From CAZMGV01 sp964565925 (GTDB lineage Bacteria; JAGRBM01; JAHCIT01), in contig CAZMGV010000009.1 in the NCBI GenBank assembly GCA_964565925.1, positions 1 through 64,000 of the forward strand: a stretch of 64,000 bases of DNA. Direction: 5' to 3'. Under the pieces are notes generated by a model, which did no database searches, was not told where the DNA came from, and saw only the letters and a program-made list of their open reading frames with translations. Position 1 is the first letter of the stretch, and each line of letters opens with the position of its first letter. This document shows, piece by piece, positions 17,950 to 28,255 of the stretch. The position numbers and the translations under genes are program-made.

Positions 17950-20900
17950 ATGTCATTTGACGTATTTAGGCTTCGGGACGACGTTGTCGGCGAATACAAG
18001 AATTACGCCTGGAGTTTCGCCCGCATCCGGGACGAGGAGATCCGGAAATACGTCGATCTGAAAATGGCGGCTGGAGAGCTCTGGCCTAATGCCGTCTTGC
18101 AGCTCAACCCCGCGTTTAAGCCCGGACGTAAACTGAAAGAGCTTGTCACCGCCGGTATCCTTCACCCGAATACGGCCCGGTTTTTTAACGAAAATCTTCA
18201 ACTTCACCAGCACCAGGAAGAGGCAATTCTGGCGGCCGCGCATAACGAGCCCTATATCGTCACGACAGGTACCGGCTCTGGCAAGAGCCTTACCTACCTA
18301 ATCCCGGCCGTCGACAGGATCTTCCGGGCCGGGACCGACAAGAACGAAATCCGCGCCGTGGCCGTCTATCCGATGAACGCGCTGATCAACAGCCAGCTCG
18401 ACGCCCTGAACGAGTTCAAGAAGAAGAACTGGCCCGACTGCCCGCTACGGTTCAGCGTCTATTCCGGCGAAGTAGAGGGCCAGGACAAGAACAAGCTCCA
18501 GGAAAACCGGCCGCATCTGATGCTCACGAACTACGTGATGCTCGAATACATGCTGATCCGGTTCGACGAAGAGGCGTTCTTCAAGCACGCCACCGATAAC
18601 CTCGAAATGCTCGCCATGGACGAGCTGCACTACTACCGGGGCCGCCAGGGCGCCGACGTATCGATGCTGCTCCGCCGCGTCCGGCAGCGGGCCGGCATGA
18701 AGAATATCCAGTACGTGGGCACGTCCGCGACGCTCGCGTCGGAGGGCACCCGTGACGAGAGGCTGGCCAAGGTCGCGGAGATCGCCTCCCGCTTTTTTGG
18801 CGTCGAGGTCAAGAAGACCAATATTATTGGTGAAACACTTCGGGAGATCACCTTAGGGGCAATTCCGGCCAGCAAGGCTGAAGTCGCCGCCGCCGTTCAG
18901 TCTCCCGCCCCCGATGGCAAAGGCGATCCGGCTGCAAAACTGGAGGCGCTTCGCAAGCATCCGCTTGCCCGCTGGGTTGAGCGGAATTTCGGTATTGTCG
19001 AAGAGGAAGGCCGGCTTGTCCGCCTGACTCCGATCACCTTTACCGAAGGGGTAAACAAGCTCGCCGAGCAGTCAGGTCTGGACCGCGCCGTTTGTGAAAG
19101 CGCTCTCAAGGCGATTCTCGACGCGGGTAACCATGTCTCGGTCCAGGAACATCATCCGTTTTACGCGTTCCGCCTTCACCAGTTCATCTCGGCGGGAGGC
19201 AGCCTGTTCGGAACGATCGAAGCACCCGGCAAACGCACCATTTCACTGGATGGGCGCTATTTCGCACCGGGCGACGGCGGCAAGGACAAGCTCAACTACC
19301 CGGTCGCGTTTTGCCGTGAATGCGGGCAGGAGTATTACGCAGCTGCGCTGATGGAAAAGGGGTCGACGTCCTATCTGGTCCCCCGGACCTCCAATCTGGA
19401 CGACCGTGCTGATGACGAGTTTGAACAGCCCGGTTACATCGCGCTTGACGACGGAACGATCTGGGAGGCCAACGAAGAGGAGTATCCCGATCACTGGTTC
19501 GAATGGAAAAACGGCAAGCCGAGGCTGAAAAAAGAAGAGGAAGGCAAACCGTTTATTCCGCGGCAGATATACGTCTGTGCCGACGGAACCGCTTCTTTCC
19601 AGCAGAATCCGAGTGCATCAAAGGCGTGGTTTATCCCGAAACCGTTGCCGGTCTGTCTCCGGTGCCGGGTGTCGTATCACAGCCGGACCAGGGAGTTCCG
19701 CAAGCTCGCCACGCTGGGCCAGACCGGTCGCTCAACCGCGACGACCCTTATGACTTCAGCCGGTGTTATTGGCCTGAAGCAGCAGGAGGGCGTTGAACCA
19801 TCGCGCCGCAAAGTCCTGAGTTTCTCGGACAACCGGCAGGACACATCGCTCCAGGCCGGCCATCTGAACGATTTTACCCAGATCGTGCTTATACGTGGCG
19901 GCCTGGCCCGTGCCCTCGAACAGAGGAGCAGTCTCGCCAGCCATGAGCTGGGGAGCGCGATATTCGAGGCGCTGAGCCTCCAACCGACTGACTTCATGGA
20001 GCAGCCGGTCGATTCAGGCCCGCCCTATGATTCCGCCAAATCCGCGCTTGTCGATCTCTTCCAGTTCCGTGCTGTTCAGGACCTGAGCCGCGCATGGCGA
20101 GTGTCGCAGCCGAATCTGGAACAGAGCGGCCTGATGAAGATCCGCTATGAGGGGCTACCGGCGTTCGCCGCCGACAAAAACCGGTGGAAAGACATCCCGG
20201 TGATCCGGGACGCCACACCGGAGTTGCGTGAGCGGGTGATCCGAGCGGTGCTCGAACATTTCCGCAGCCTGCTCGCCATCGATTCACAGGAACTGACCTG
20301 GGATAAATTCAAATCGGTCGCAAGGAAGAGCAATTCGAGCGGCCTAAAGCCGTTCTGGCAAATCGATGAAGATGAAAGCGACGAACTCTCGATCGCGTTT
20401 CAGCTAACGGCGGTCGACAAGGAAGTGAAAGACCGCAAGGTCGAACGGAAGCTCACGGACAGGTCGTCGATCTTCCGGTATCTTCAGAACGGCCGGACCT
20501 GGGGACTCGAAGGAAAAGTGCCGAAGCATGATGCGCTGGCGCTTCTGATCGGCCTGATCGACGCCCTTCGGGGGCATTTCCTGACCGATTACCCGAACAC
20601 GACGAATCCATTTGCAGTACAGCTTAAAGTGCCGGTCATCAGTTGGGTGAAAGGCGATGGAACGGTTCCGGGGCCGGACGAGGTCCGTTCCAAGTCGGTT
20701 CACCAGCACAAGACAGAAGAGAAGATCGCGACCCCGAACAGGTATTTCGCCGATACTTACGGCAAACGGGCAATGTATTTTGCCGGACTGGAAGCGGGCG
20801 AACACTCCGGCCAGGTCGGGGCGAAATGGCGCCAGGAGCGCGAGGTGCAGTTCCGGCAGGGGAAACTGCCGGTTCTCATCTGCTCGCCGACGATGGAGCT

Positions 20901-23079
20901 GGGCGTCGATATATCCGATCTTTCATACGTCCATCTCCGCAATATCCCGCCGACTCCGGCCAACTATGCCCAGCGCAGCGGCCGTGCAGGCCGAAGCGGG
21001 CGTCCGGCACTCGTTGTTTCATTCGCGGGTCACGGGAACCCTCACGACCAGTATTTCTTCCGCGAGCGGATCAAGATGATCTCCGGGGCGGTTACACCGC
21101 CGCCGATCGATCTCTCCAACCGCGAACTTATTGTTGCACACCTTTATTCGGTATGGCTCCACCTTGCCGGGGTGAAGCTGGGCAAATCGATGGAAGAAGT
21201 TCTCGATCTCGACAAAGCGGATCTGAACTTTCCATTGAAGCCTGAGTTTGCTGAGGCCGTTGGCAAACCCGAGTTGGGTGCGAAGGCATTGGCGGCATTC
21301 CAGCAAGTGACTTCACTGATACAGGCCGATCTCTCCAAGACGGCCTGGTATTCGGACGCATGGCTGAAGAACCTGGCGGCCGAAGCTCCAGTTCAGTTCA
21401 ATAAGGCATTCGATCGGTGGCGAAGTCTGTATACGACCGCGACGGCCACGCTGGTTAAAGCGAGTATCACCTTGAGCAAACGGGTGTCACAGGAAGAAAA
21501 AGACGAGGCGCTACGTGCGCAAACGCAGGCTCTAAAAGAGCAGAATCTGTTGCTGAACCAGCAAAACAATACGCACGAAAGCGACTTTTACCCGTACCGC
21601 TATCTGGCGTCCGAAGGGTTTATTCCGGGCTATAACTTTCCGCGCCTTCCGCTTACTGCCTACGTATCGTCTCGGAACGAACTCCAGACCATCGACCGTC
21701 CCCGGTTTGTCGGTCTCGCCGAATTCGGACCGATGAACACGATCTACCACGAGGGCCGGCAGCACATTGTCAGTGCCTATAAGCCCAAGGCGACGGGACT
21801 CGACTTCCTGGATGTGGCGAAAATCTGTACCGAATGCGGCCGCCTCTACCGAATCAAAGGGATCGACCTTTGCGAAAGCTGCGGTGCGTCGGGGTCATCG
21901 TTCTGGGTCGAGAGCGAAACACTCTTTTCGCCGACCGTGGCGATGACGTCGCCCAAGCTACGCATTACGTCAGAAGAAGAAGAGCGAACGCGCGATAGTT
22001 TCCAGGTCGATACGGCTTTCGAGCTTCAAACCGCCCAGCCGAATCCGAAGCTTCTCTATACGAAGCAGGACGATGCACTGGCGCTCGAGCTTGATCATCA
22101 CCCCCAGGCGACGCTGTGGCTGATTAACCACGGTCTGAAGCGCGCAAAGGACCCTTATAAGGGTTTCTGGATAGATCACAAGACAGGCAAGGTTCTGAAT
22201 GACAAGGTCGCGAACGAACGTAACGCGCAAAATATCGAGACGAAGCGCCGCAAGCTCTATGTGGCGGAAACCCGGAATATCATCAGACTTCGCCCGGAGT
22301 GGAGTTCTGACTACCCGGATGCCTTCCTCGTTACTCTTGCAAGCGCCCTGCGTCGTGCGATTCAGATCCATTATCAGGTCGAAGAATCAGAAATCCGTGT
22401 GGAACTGATCGGCGAGAAGGACCAGAAGCGGATATTGGTATGGGAATCGGCCGAAGGCGGAACCGGCGTTCTCGAACGAATGATCAATGACAAGGAATCA
22501 ATCGCGAAGCTCGCTCGCCATGCTCTTGAAATCTGTCACTACGATCCTTTGACCGGTGTTCAGTTGGATAATCCGGTAGCAAGCGCCTGTAGGGGCGGCT
22601 GCTACGAATGCATCCTCAGCTATTCAAACCAGCGCCAGCACTCGCAGCTCAAACGGGAGCTGATCAATGATTTTCTTTTCAGCCTGACGAACGCAATCTG
22701 CAAACCGGGCGGCGCGTCATACGATTACGAAGAGCGCTACAAGAAGATCACTGACAACCTGGATCCGAACTCGACCTTCGAGAAGAAATTTCTCGATTAC
22801 CTTTATTCAAAGAAATTGAATCTGCCTGACCATGCGCAATGGATTGCTCACAATGACGTTCCGACCAAAACAGATTTCTTTTACGAACGAGGGAATCTGC
22901 CCGGCATCTGTGTCTATATCGATGGCCCGCACCATGACACCCCGCAACAACAAAAGGATGACAAGGAAAAACGAAGTGCCCTTGAGGAACGGGGATTCCA
23001 AGTCATTGCAATTCACCACACCAAGTCCATCGAGGAGCAGGTGAAGCAGTATCCGAAGGTGTTTTTTAAGGTCGCGTGA
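17950..23079 (+). CDS. DEAD/DEAH helicase with DUF1998 and C-terminal nuclease-like domain
   Basis: A 1709-residue protein. Helicase lobe 1 has TGTGSGKS (residues 106-113), DELH (224-227) and GTSATL; lobe 2 has MELGVDIS and QRSGRAG (1008-1014). Zinc-type Cys pairs are CREC (about 455) and CTEC...CESC (about 1293-1313). A DUF1998 region follows, ending in CRGGCYECI, as in YprA/MrfA and DISARM DrmA/DrmB proteins. The last 100 residues form an extra domain (TDFFY..., [11 protein letters not shown] at about 1652-1662, GFQVIAIH) like Vsr/DUF559-type PD-(D/E)XK nucleases. It would unwind and perhaps cut DNA. AGGA precedes the ATG. GC content returns to the island average here. Confidence 0.85.
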   Translation: MSFDVFRLRDDVVGEYKNYAWSFARIRDEEIRKYVDLKMAAGELWPNAVLQLNPAFKPGRKLKELVTAGILHPNTARFFNENLQLHQHQEEAILAAAHNEPYIVTTGTGSGKSLTYLIPAVDRIFRAGTDKNEIRAVAVYPMNALINSQLDALNEFKKKNWPDCPLRFSVYSGEVEGQDKNKLQENRPHLMLTNYVMLEYMLIRFDEEAFFKHATDNLEMLAMDELHYYRGRQGADVSMLLRRVRQRAGMKNIQYVGTSATLASEGTRDERLAKVAEIASRFFGVEVKKTNIIGETLREITLGAIPASKAEVAAAVQSPAPDGKGDPAAKLEALRKHPLARWVERNFGIVEEEGRLVRLTPITFTEGVNKLAEQSGLDRAVCESALKAILDAGNHVSVQEHHPFYAFRLHQFISAGGSLFGTIEAPGKRTISLDGRYFAPGDGGKDKLNYPVAFCRECGQEYYAAALMEKGSTSYLVPRTSNLDDRADDEFEQPGYIALDDGTIWEANEEEYPDHWFEWKNGKPRLKKEEEGKPFIPRQIYVCADGTASFQQNPSASKAWFIPKPLPVCLRCRVSYHSRTREFRKLATLGQTGRSTATTLMTSAGVIGLKQQEGVEPSRRKVLSFSDNRQDTSLQAGHLNDFTQIVLIRGGLARALEQRSSLASHELGSAIFEALSLQPTDFMEQPVDSGPPYDSAKSALVDLFQFRAVQDLSRAWRVSQPNLEQSGLMKIRYEGLPAFAADKNRWKDIPVIRDATPELRERVIRAVLEHFRSLLAIDSQELTWDKFKSVARKSNSSGLKPFWQIDEDESDELSIAFQLTAVDKEVKDRKVERKLTDRSSIFRYLQNGRTWGLEGKVPKHDALALLIGLIDALRGHFLTDYPNTTNPFAVQLKVPVISWVKGDGTVPGPDEVRSKSVHQHKTEEKIATPNRYFADTYGKRAMYFAGLEAGEHSGQVGAKWRQEREVQFRQGKLPVLICSPTMELGVDISDLSYVHLRNIPPTPANYAQRSGRAGRSGRPALVVSFAGHGNPHDQYFFRERIKMISGAVTPPPIDLSNRELIVAHLYSVWLHLAGVKLGKSMEEVLDLDKADLNFPLKPEFAEAVGKPELGAKALAAFQQVTSLIQADLSKTAWYSDAWLKNLAAEAPVQFNKAFDRWRSLYTTATATLVKASITLSKRVSQEEKDEALRAQTQALKEQNLLLNQQNNTHESDFYPYRYLASEGFIPGYNFPRLPLTAYVSSRNELQTIDRPRFVGLAEFGPMNTIYHEGRQHIVSAYKPKATGLDFLDVAKICTECGRLYRIKGIDLCESCGASGSSFWVESETLFSPTVAMTSPKLRITSEEEERTRDSFQVDTAFELQTAQPNPKLLYTKQDDALALELDHHPQATLWLINHGLKRAKDPYKGFWIDHKTGKVLNDKVANERNAQNIETKRRKLYVAETRNIIRLRPEWSSDYPDAFLVTLASALRRAIQIHYQVEESEIRVELIGEKDQKRILVWESAEGGTGVLERMINDKESIAKLARHALEICHYDPLTGVQLDNPVASACRGGCYECILSYSNQRQHSQLKRELINDFLFSLTNAICKPGGASYDYEERYKKITDNLDPNSTFEKKFLDYLYSKKLNLPDHAQWIAHNDVPTKTDFFYERGNLPGICVYIDGPHHDTPQQQKDDKEKRSALEERGFQVIAIHHTKSIEEQVKQYPKVFFKVA

Positions 23080-23100
23080 CTGCAAAAGCTGGAGAAGTAA

Positions 23101-25122
23101 ATGTCGACGTATACGTGGGTTCAGATCTATGTCGAACTAGCCGATGCCGTCCTGGTTTATCGGAATCGGCAGCCTGAACTTGTCCGCATGCTTAAAGATA
23201 TCGCCGGCGAAGAAGAACTTCCAATCTTCGGACTGGATGACCAATTTGAAGGCGGCAAGCGTGATCAGCTGAAGAACATTGACCCCTTCACGTTCTTTGC
23301 CGCGTTTAATCGCGGTACTACCAAAGACGTGCGGCGAGAGTTCCTGAAGCAGCTCAAGATTCGCTTTGCTCTCAAGTCTCCAGTGCCAGAAGACTTCGAC
23401 GGTATTCCAACGGCCAACAACATGAACTCCTGGTTTTTCGGATATGCAGAATTCCGTGAGGATCAGGACATCGGGCTTCTTTGGGATCTCGCTGTCGCCG
23501 CCCGGAAAGGTCCGCCGGCAACCCTTCCGCCTGCGCTGTTCGAGAAATGCCTCAACATATACGGGATCAAAGCCCCCAAACTCACGATGGGGCTCTTCTG
23601 GATCAACCCGGCCCAATACCTTGCCCTGGATTCGGTGATGAGGGACTACCTTGATACCAAGGGTATTGAGTTGGACGCGGATACGGTCCAGAACCTGGAT
23701 GACTACCTGGCTATTCTGAAGAAGGTGAACGCGGAGGTTGGTTCGGATTACAAGGTCATCTCCTATGACGCCTGGAAGGCGTCGGCTGAACGGATTGCTC
23801 AGGCGGCGGCCGCGAAATCTTCGAAGAAATACTGGGCTGGTGGTTTTCTGTGGGGTGGCGAGAATTCAAAGCTTGAAGAGTTTATCGACGGAAATTACTG
23901 GCAGATCGGCTGGCCGAAGGATGATCCAAACGATGCCGCCCGGAAAACCTGGGAGGCATTTGCCGGCATTAACAAGGGCGACGAGTTCGCGATCAAGGGC
24001 TTTGGCGGCCAGAACGACCTGAAGATTTACTACATCGGCGAGGTCGTTTCGGTTGATCGCGATGCGGGCCGATTGGGATTGAAGCGGCTTGAGCGGACCT
24101 TGTTCAAAGGCAAGCGGCCGGTGGGGGCCGGTTCCGGAAACTGGTTTTCCACGCTCGTGCCGGTCACTTCACCTCCGGTTATTGATCTCCTGTTTAATGG
24201 CAAGGATAACGGCGTCGCTTCCGCGCCTGTGGATGAGCTGAAGCCCTATACGATCGAACAGGCTCTGGACGGCCTGTTCTTTGAACGCGCCGAGTTCGAA
24301 GCGATTCTCAACATGTGGCGCGACAAGAAGAACCTGATCCTTCAGGGGCCGCCGGGAGTCGGGAAAACGTTTATCGCCGACCGGCTGGCTTACGCCCTGC
24401 TCGGACAGGAGGATCCTGACCGCGTGCGGATGGTGCAGTTCCACCAGTCGCTGAGTTACGAGGACTTTATCCAGGGCTGGCGTCCGGACGGGAAGGGCGG
24501 CTTCGCTCTCAAAAACGGAACCTTTTACGAGTTCTGCCAGAAGGCGCTTCAGGACGAAGCCGCAGGACGTCCGTACGTATTCATTATTGACGAGATCAAC
24601 CGGGGTAATCTCAGCAAGATACTCGGTGAGATGATGATGCTGATCGAGAGCGACAAGCGGAAGAAAAAATACGCCTTGCCGCTGACGTATACGAAAGACC
24701 CTGACGACACGTTCTATGTCCCTTCCAATATCTATATCATGGGTCTGATGAACACCGCTGACCGCTCACTGGCGCTGGTGGACTATGCGCTCAGGCGGCG
24801 CTTCCGGTTCCAGCTGCTCAGCCCGAAGTTCAATTCGCCGATGTTCCGGAAATATCTGGAGGCTCGTGGCATCGGGGGCGAACTGATCGGCAGGATCGTC
24901 GGCCGGATGAACGATCTGAATGCGGCGATTGAAAGCGATCGGAGAAATCTCGGCCACGGCTATCAGGTCGGTCACAGCTACTTCTGCCCGGCCGGATCCG
25001 GGCCCTACGATGACAAGTGGTATGAGCAGGTGATCCGGTCCGAGGTCGTACCGCTTCTGGAAGAATACTGGTTCGATCAGCCGGATATCGTTCAGGCGTG
25101 GTCTGACCGGCTGCTCAAATGA
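23101..25122 (+). CDS. mcrB: McrB-like GTPase/AAA+ protein with EVE-like domain
   Basis: A 673-residue protein. The N-terminal 230 residues form a helical domain common in McrB-like proteins. Residues about 240-350 (KKYWAGGFLWGG...YWQIGW...YYIGEV) look like an EVE/YTH-type modified-base reader. The AAA+ domain has Walker A GPPGVGKT (416-423), the McrB-specific DEIN at 497-500 with INRGNLSK, and NTADRS (about 551-556). McrB binds modified DNA, hydrolyses GTP and drives McrC. GGAGAAG precedes the ATG. It overlaps mcrC by 4 nt. Together with the preceding methylase, the pairing suggests control of both modified and unmodified foreign DNA. Confidence 0.88.
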   Translation: MSTYTWVQIYVELADAVLVYRNRQPELVRMLKDIAGEEELPIFGLDDQFEGGKRDQLKNIDPFTFFAAFNRGTTKDVRREFLKQLKIRFALKSPVPEDFDGIPTANNMNSWFFGYAEFREDQDIGLLWDLAVAARKGPPATLPPALFEKCLNIYGIKAPKLTMGLFWINPAQYLALDSVMRDYLDTKGIELDADTVQNLDDYLAILKKVNAEVGSDYKVISYDAWKASAERIAQAAAAKSSKKYWAGGFLWGGENSKLEEFIDGNYWQIGWPKDDPNDAARKTWEAFAGINKGDEFAIKGFGGQNDLKIYYIGEVVSVDRDAGRLGLKRLERTLFKGKRPVGAGSGNWFSTLVPVTSPPVIDLLFNGKDNGVASAPVDELKPYTIEQALDGLFFERAEFEAILNMWRDKKNLILQGPPGVGKTFIADRLAYALLGQEDPDRVRMVQFHQSLSYEDFIQGWRPDGKGGFALKNGTFYEFCQKALQDEAAGRPYVFIIDEINRGNLSKILGEMMMLIESDKRKKKYALPLTYTKDPDDTFYVPSNIYIMGLMNTADRSLALVDYALRRRFRFQLLSPKFNSPMFRKYLEARGIGGELIGRIVGRMNDLNAAIESDRRNLGHGYQVGHSYFCPAGSGPYDDKWYEQVIRSEVVPLLEEYWFDQPDIVQAWSDRLLK

Positions 25123-26195
25123 AGATTCCGATCCGGAACATCTATTACCTGCTTGCGTACGCCTGGGACCATCTGCAGGAGGCGGAGGTCGTCGACGTCG
25201 GCAACGAAGATTTCAAAGAGCTTATCGATCTGTTCGCCAGGGTGCTGCTTTCCGGTACGACGCACATGCTTCGGCGGGGAATGGCGAGAGGCTATGAGTC
25301 GGTCGAAAAGACCATTCCCGGTATTCGAGGCCGGATCCGGTTTTCCCAATCGTTGCGGGAGAATACCTTTCAGCAGGGTCGTGCGAACTGCAGTTTTGAT
25401 GAATTGTCGTACGACATCCTGCCGAACCAGGTATTGCGGGCAACGATCAGATCAACGGCAAAGGTTAGCGGTCTGGATAAATCCATACGGGCTGATCTGC
25501 TTGGCCTGCTGAAGCGTCTGGAGCCGGTTTCTGACATTGAGTTGCGCGGTTCCCACTTCCGCCAGATCCAGTTGCACCGGAACCAGTCGGTGTATAGCTT
25601 TCTGATCAACATCTGCCGGCTGATTTACGACAATCTGTCGCTCGCGGAAGACGGTGCCACCCGGCAATTCCGGGATTTTGTCCGGGATGATCGTGAACTG
25701 GCCGGTCTGTTCGAGAATTTTGTCCGCAACTTCTATGACCAGGAAGCCGCTGTTAAGGGATGGAGGGGCGGCCAGCGCCGCTTCTCCTGGCAACAGGTTG
25801 ACGGTGAGCGTGATTCTATTGGCTGCCTGCCGCACATGACCACCGACGTTACCCTCCAGAACGGTGACCGGACGGTTATTCTGGACACCAAATACTATTC
25901 GTCACCGTTCCATAAGGTGTACAACAAAGACACCTTTCATTCGTCCAACCTCTATCAGCTGTTCTCCTACCTGAAGAACTACGAGGCGTTGACGAACCAG
26001 CCTTCTTTGCGGGTCAGTGGCATCTTGCTGTACCCGACTGTCGATGAGGATTTCGATCATCGGGTCGTTCTGCACGGTAATCAGGTCCGTATCTGCTCGG
26101 TCAACCTGGCCAAGGACTGGAAAAGCATTCACGAGCGGCTGCTGGCTATTCTGCCGGATCCTGTTTCCGGTATATCGGCATTTCCGCTCCAGTGA
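25119..26195 (+). CDS. mcrC: McrC nuclease subunit
   Basis: A 358-residue McrC homologue. It opens with IPIRNIYYLLAYAWD, typical of the family, and near residues 240-258 carries the PD-(D/E)XK core (TDVTLQ...VILDTKYY). McrC is the endonuclease that cuts DNA when assembled with the McrB ring. The start codon overlaps mcrB (ATGA). This is the last gene of the 8123-26195 cluster; a small 6-bp-stem hairpin follows 20 bp downstream. Length and motif order are normal, so the pair looks functional. Confidence 0.88.
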   Translation: MKIPIRNIYYLLAYAWDHLQEAEVVDVGNEDFKELIDLFARVLLSGTTHMLRRGMARGYESVEKTIPGIRGRIRFSQSLRENTFQQGRANCSFDELSYDILPNQVLRATIRSTAKVSGLDKSIRADLLGLLKRLEPVSDIELRGSHFRQIQLHRNQSVYSFLINICRLIYDNLSLAEDGATRQFRDFVRDDRELAGLFENFVRNFYDQEAAVKGWRGGQRRFSWQQVDGERDSIGCLPHMTTDVTLQNGDRTVILDTKYYSSPFHKVYNKDTFHSSNLYQLFSYLKNYEALTNQPSLRVSGILLYPTVDEDFDHRVVLHGNQVRICSVNLAKDWKSIHERLLAILPDPVSGISAFPLQ

Positions 26196-26215
26196 TCGTA
26201 ACGACTCGCTCGCCG

Positions 26216-26232
26216 CTTTCGTGAGGCGAAAG
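26216..26232 (+). terminator. Weak hairpin after mcrC
   Basis: CTTTCG and CGAAAG form a 6-bp stem around a 5-nt loop, 20 bp after the mcrC stop. No T-run follows, so intrinsic termination is uncertain. Confidence 0.3.
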
Positions 26233-26382
26233 AATTTGTACCGACTACGCGCCGGCAGCTGAACGCCGGCTCCACTCCCGCCTCTCCGCGCCGATCAACT
26301 TCATCGGGTTGCGCTTGGCCGTTTGGGCAGTTCTGGCGGTAGCGATGACCCGAATGACACCGATGATGATTTTCTGGCTATT

Positions 26383-26450
26383 AAGTCGCCTTTGACCGAC
26401 TTCTTTGCTTTTCAGGCCGGTTGTGTCTATAAGTCGCCTATAGCCGACTT
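26383..26450. promoter_or_regulatory. Two HipB-type operators AAGTCG-N8-CGACTT
   Basis: O1 is 26383-26402 and O2 is 26431-26450, both with perfect 6-bp arms and an 8-bp spacer, their starts 48 bp apart. The geometry is that of the E. coli HipB operator (short inverted repeats separated by 8 bp), with different arm sequence. They lie directly upstream of the HTH-HipA pair and are inferred to be its autoregulatory sites. Confidence 0.75.
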
Positions 26451-26473
26451 TTATGGAATTGCCGGTCACTCAT

Positions 26474-26740
26474 ATGAGAAAGTCTCCCAAAACCGACATG
26501 ACCCCTAACCGCCGGCGCCACGCCTCGACCGGCGACGACCCCATGCTGCTGGAAATCGGGGACAGGGTCCGGGCGGTACGGGCCGGGGCAAAGATGACCC
26601 AGGAGGAACTGGCTCTCGTCTCCGGAGTCGGCCGCGAGTTCATCATTCAACTGGAGAACGGCAAGCCGGGTGTGTCGCTGGGAAATGCAGCCCGTGTCCT
26701 GCGCTCTTTGGGTCTGAAGCTCCGGACTGCGGAGAAATGA
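26474..26740 (+). CDS. hipB: HipB-like XRE antitoxin (module 1)
   Basis: An 88-residue DNA-binding protein with one XRE helix-turn-helix (from GDRVRAVRAGAKMTQEELALVSGV to the LGLKLR end). HipB binds its operators as a dimer and neutralises HipA. The start is uncertain: ATG 26453 would lie 3 bp from operator O2, so ATG 26474 is used, and 26498 or 26543 are also possible; none has a clear ribosome site. The hipA start follows 3 bp after the stop. Two AAGTCG-N8-CGACTT operators precede it. Confidence 0.75.
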   Translation: MRKSPKTDMTPNRRRHASTGDDPMLLEIGDRVRAVRAGAKMTQEELALVSGVGREFIIQLENGKPGVSLGNAARVLRSLGLKLRTAEK

Positions 26741-26743
26741 GCC

Positions 26744-28003
26744 GTGCTTAAGGTCTGGTACGGTACGGAAATCGTTGGGACAATAACGGCTGAAAAGCGG
26801 CGTCTGGAATTTATCTACGATCCCGCCTGGCTGGCGTTGTCCAATGCCTTTCCGGTCAGTCCGCATCTCCCCCTTCAGCCGGAGCCGTTCGGTCACGATC
26901 CGGTGGCCCTGTTCTTCAGCAATCTGCTTCCGGAAGGGCCGGTGCTGTCGGCGATCCTCAAGCTCAGGCAGATTCCGGCTGGCGATCTGTACGCCCAGTT
27001 TGAGGCTCTTGGCGAGGACGCCGCGGGGGCCTTTTCGATCACTCCCGATGTTCCGAAAAAATCGAGAAAGCCGTCCTATACTCCGTATTCACCGGCGATG
27101 ATCCGTGCGGATATCGAACGGCTGGGGAAACGCCTTCCGCTGCTGGCGCAGCACGGTGAACTGAGGCTTTCGCTGGCGGGTGCACAGGACAAAATTCCGG
27201 TCAAATGGGAAGATGGCAAGTTCTGGCTGCCGGCAGGCGGCGCAGCCTCGACCCATATCCTGAAGCCGGCGATCCAGCCGGTGGCGGATATTCCGGAATC
27301 GGTGGAAAACGAGGCCTTCTGCCTGACACTGGCGGCCAGAGCGGGACTGGAAGCGGTCAGCGCGGAGATCGTCCGGATACCTCCGGGTGTGCTCGTTATC
27401 CGCCGCTATGACCGGCGAAGCGAGCGCAAGGCGGGCAAGATTGGAATCGCCCGGCTTCACCAGCTCGATTTCTGCCAGCTTGCGGGCGTCCTTCCGGATC
27501 AGAAATACCAGCGGGACGGGGGCCCCGGCTTCAAGGACATTTTCGATCTGCTGATCCGGCATGCCACCGTACCGGGGCCGGACCAGATCCGGATGATCGA
27601 CTGGGTGATCTTCAACTTCCTGATCGGCAACGCCGACGCGCACGCGAAGAACCTGGCGATGTTGATGGAAGAGGGTGGCCGGATGCGTCTGGCGCCGTTC
27701 TACGATCTGATCAGCACGGTCGTTTATCGGGAGCTGGATCCGAAGATGGCCATGGCGATCGGCGGAGAATACCGGGCCGAATGGGTACATGAGAAACACT
27801 GGAGAAAATTCGCGGCCGACGTGAAGGTGAATCCGTCCCTTCTGAAAAAGCGGAGCGCGGAGCTGTCGGCACGGGTCATCTCCGGTGCGCCGGTAGCGGC
27901 TGCTGAACTCAAGCTGCCATCGAGCAGCGGTATCGTCAGAAAGATCATCGCCGAGATCCGGCGACGGGCGGGGTGGCTCGAAGCCCATCAGGAAGGGCTG
28001 TAA
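26744..28003 (+). CDS. hipA: HipA-family serine/threonine kinase toxin (module 1)
   Basis: A 419-residue protein with a HipA N-terminal subdomain (FFSNLLPEGP at 57-66), the SLAGAQDK motif (143-150), HILKP (ATP-binding Lys), NEAF, and the catalytic NADAHAKN with Asp near 298 and FYDL with the metal-binding Asp near 321. E. coli HipA phosphorylates glutamyl-tRNA synthetase and halts growth; the target here is unknown. All core kinase residues I can locate are present, so it is probably active. The start is GTG 26744 with GGAG upstream. It forms an operon with hipB. Confidence 0.85.
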   Translation: MLKVWYGTEIVGTITAEKRRLEFIYDPAWLALSNAFPVSPHLPLQPEPFGHDPVALFFSNLLPEGPVLSAILKLRQIPAGDLYAQFEALGEDAAGAFSITPDVPKKSRKPSYTPYSPAMIRADIERLGKRLPLLAQHGELRLSLAGAQDKIPVKWEDGKFWLPAGGAASTHILKPAIQPVADIPESVENEAFCLTLAARAGLEAVSAEIVRIPPGVLVIRRYDRRSERKAGKIGIARLHQLDFCQLAGVLPDQKYQRDGGPGFKDIFDLLIRHATVPGPDQIRMIDWVIFNFLIGNADAHAKNLAMLMEEGGRMRLAPFYDLISTVVYRELDPKMAMAIGGEYRAEWVHEKHWRKFAADVKVNPSLLKKRSAELSARVISGAPVAAAELKLPSSSGIVRKIIAEIRRRAGWLEAHQEGL

Positions 28004-28047
28004 AAGGAGCTGTGTGGCCGGCGGAATTGAAAGTAAAGGATCCCTTA

Positions 28048-28197
28048 TTATCGTCTCCGGCTGGTAAAGGTCCCTTTACTAACGGATCGCATGTGCTTCT
28101 TCCCCGCAATGCCGAAATCCCGCTTCACATGCCAGGCGGTGGCGAATGAGCCATAGGTGCGCCGTGCCGATTTGGTGGTGAGCTTGCTTTGCCTCAT
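28048..28197 (-). CDS. Small basic protein with RRTYGSFATAW motif (intact copy)
   Basis: A 49-residue minus-strand frame from ATG 28197, rich in Lys/Arg, with the core SARRTYGSFATAWHVKRDFG. A second, truncated copy with nearly the same core lies at 29874-29984, also on the minus strand and also after a hipA gene. The matching DNA outside the frame is poor, so the similarity is at the protein level and suggests a real, conserved small gene. Its start is divergent from the hipB-like gene at 28255 and close to that gene's operator. Function unknown. A 16-bp palindrome (GTAAAGG-TC-CCTTTAC, 28064-28079) lies in its 3' part. Confidence 0.45.
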   Translation of the reverse strand: MRQSKLTTKSARRTYGSFATAWHVKRDFGIAGKKHMRSVSKGTFTSRRR

Positions 28198-28204
28198 ATC
28201 TTTA

Positions 28205-28255
28205 TTTATGCTCTTAAAAGCATAAAATAACGTAATTTTATCTATTAAAAGCATA
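28205..28255. promoter_or_regulatory. Operator of HipBA module 2 (22-bp palindrome plus repeated half-site)
   Basis: TTTATGCT (28205-28212) and AGCATAAA (28219-28226) form a perfect 8-bp inverted repeat around 6 bp. The 11-mer TTAAAAGCATA occurs at 28214-28224 and again at 28245-28255, where it runs into the start codon at 28255. The arms differ from those of module 1, so each HTH protein likely has its own site. Confidence 0.6.

Noticed and set aside
8123..26195. Calling the cluster a standard DISARM or BREX system
   Set aside because: No separate drmB, no PLD-type drmC, no pglZ, brxL or brxC-like protein is present; only some components are shared.
28064..28079. GTAAAGG-TC-CCTTTAC palindrome as another hip operator
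   Set aside because: It lies in the 3' part of the small minus-strand gene and downstream of hipA module 1, away from any start codon; its role cannot be supported.
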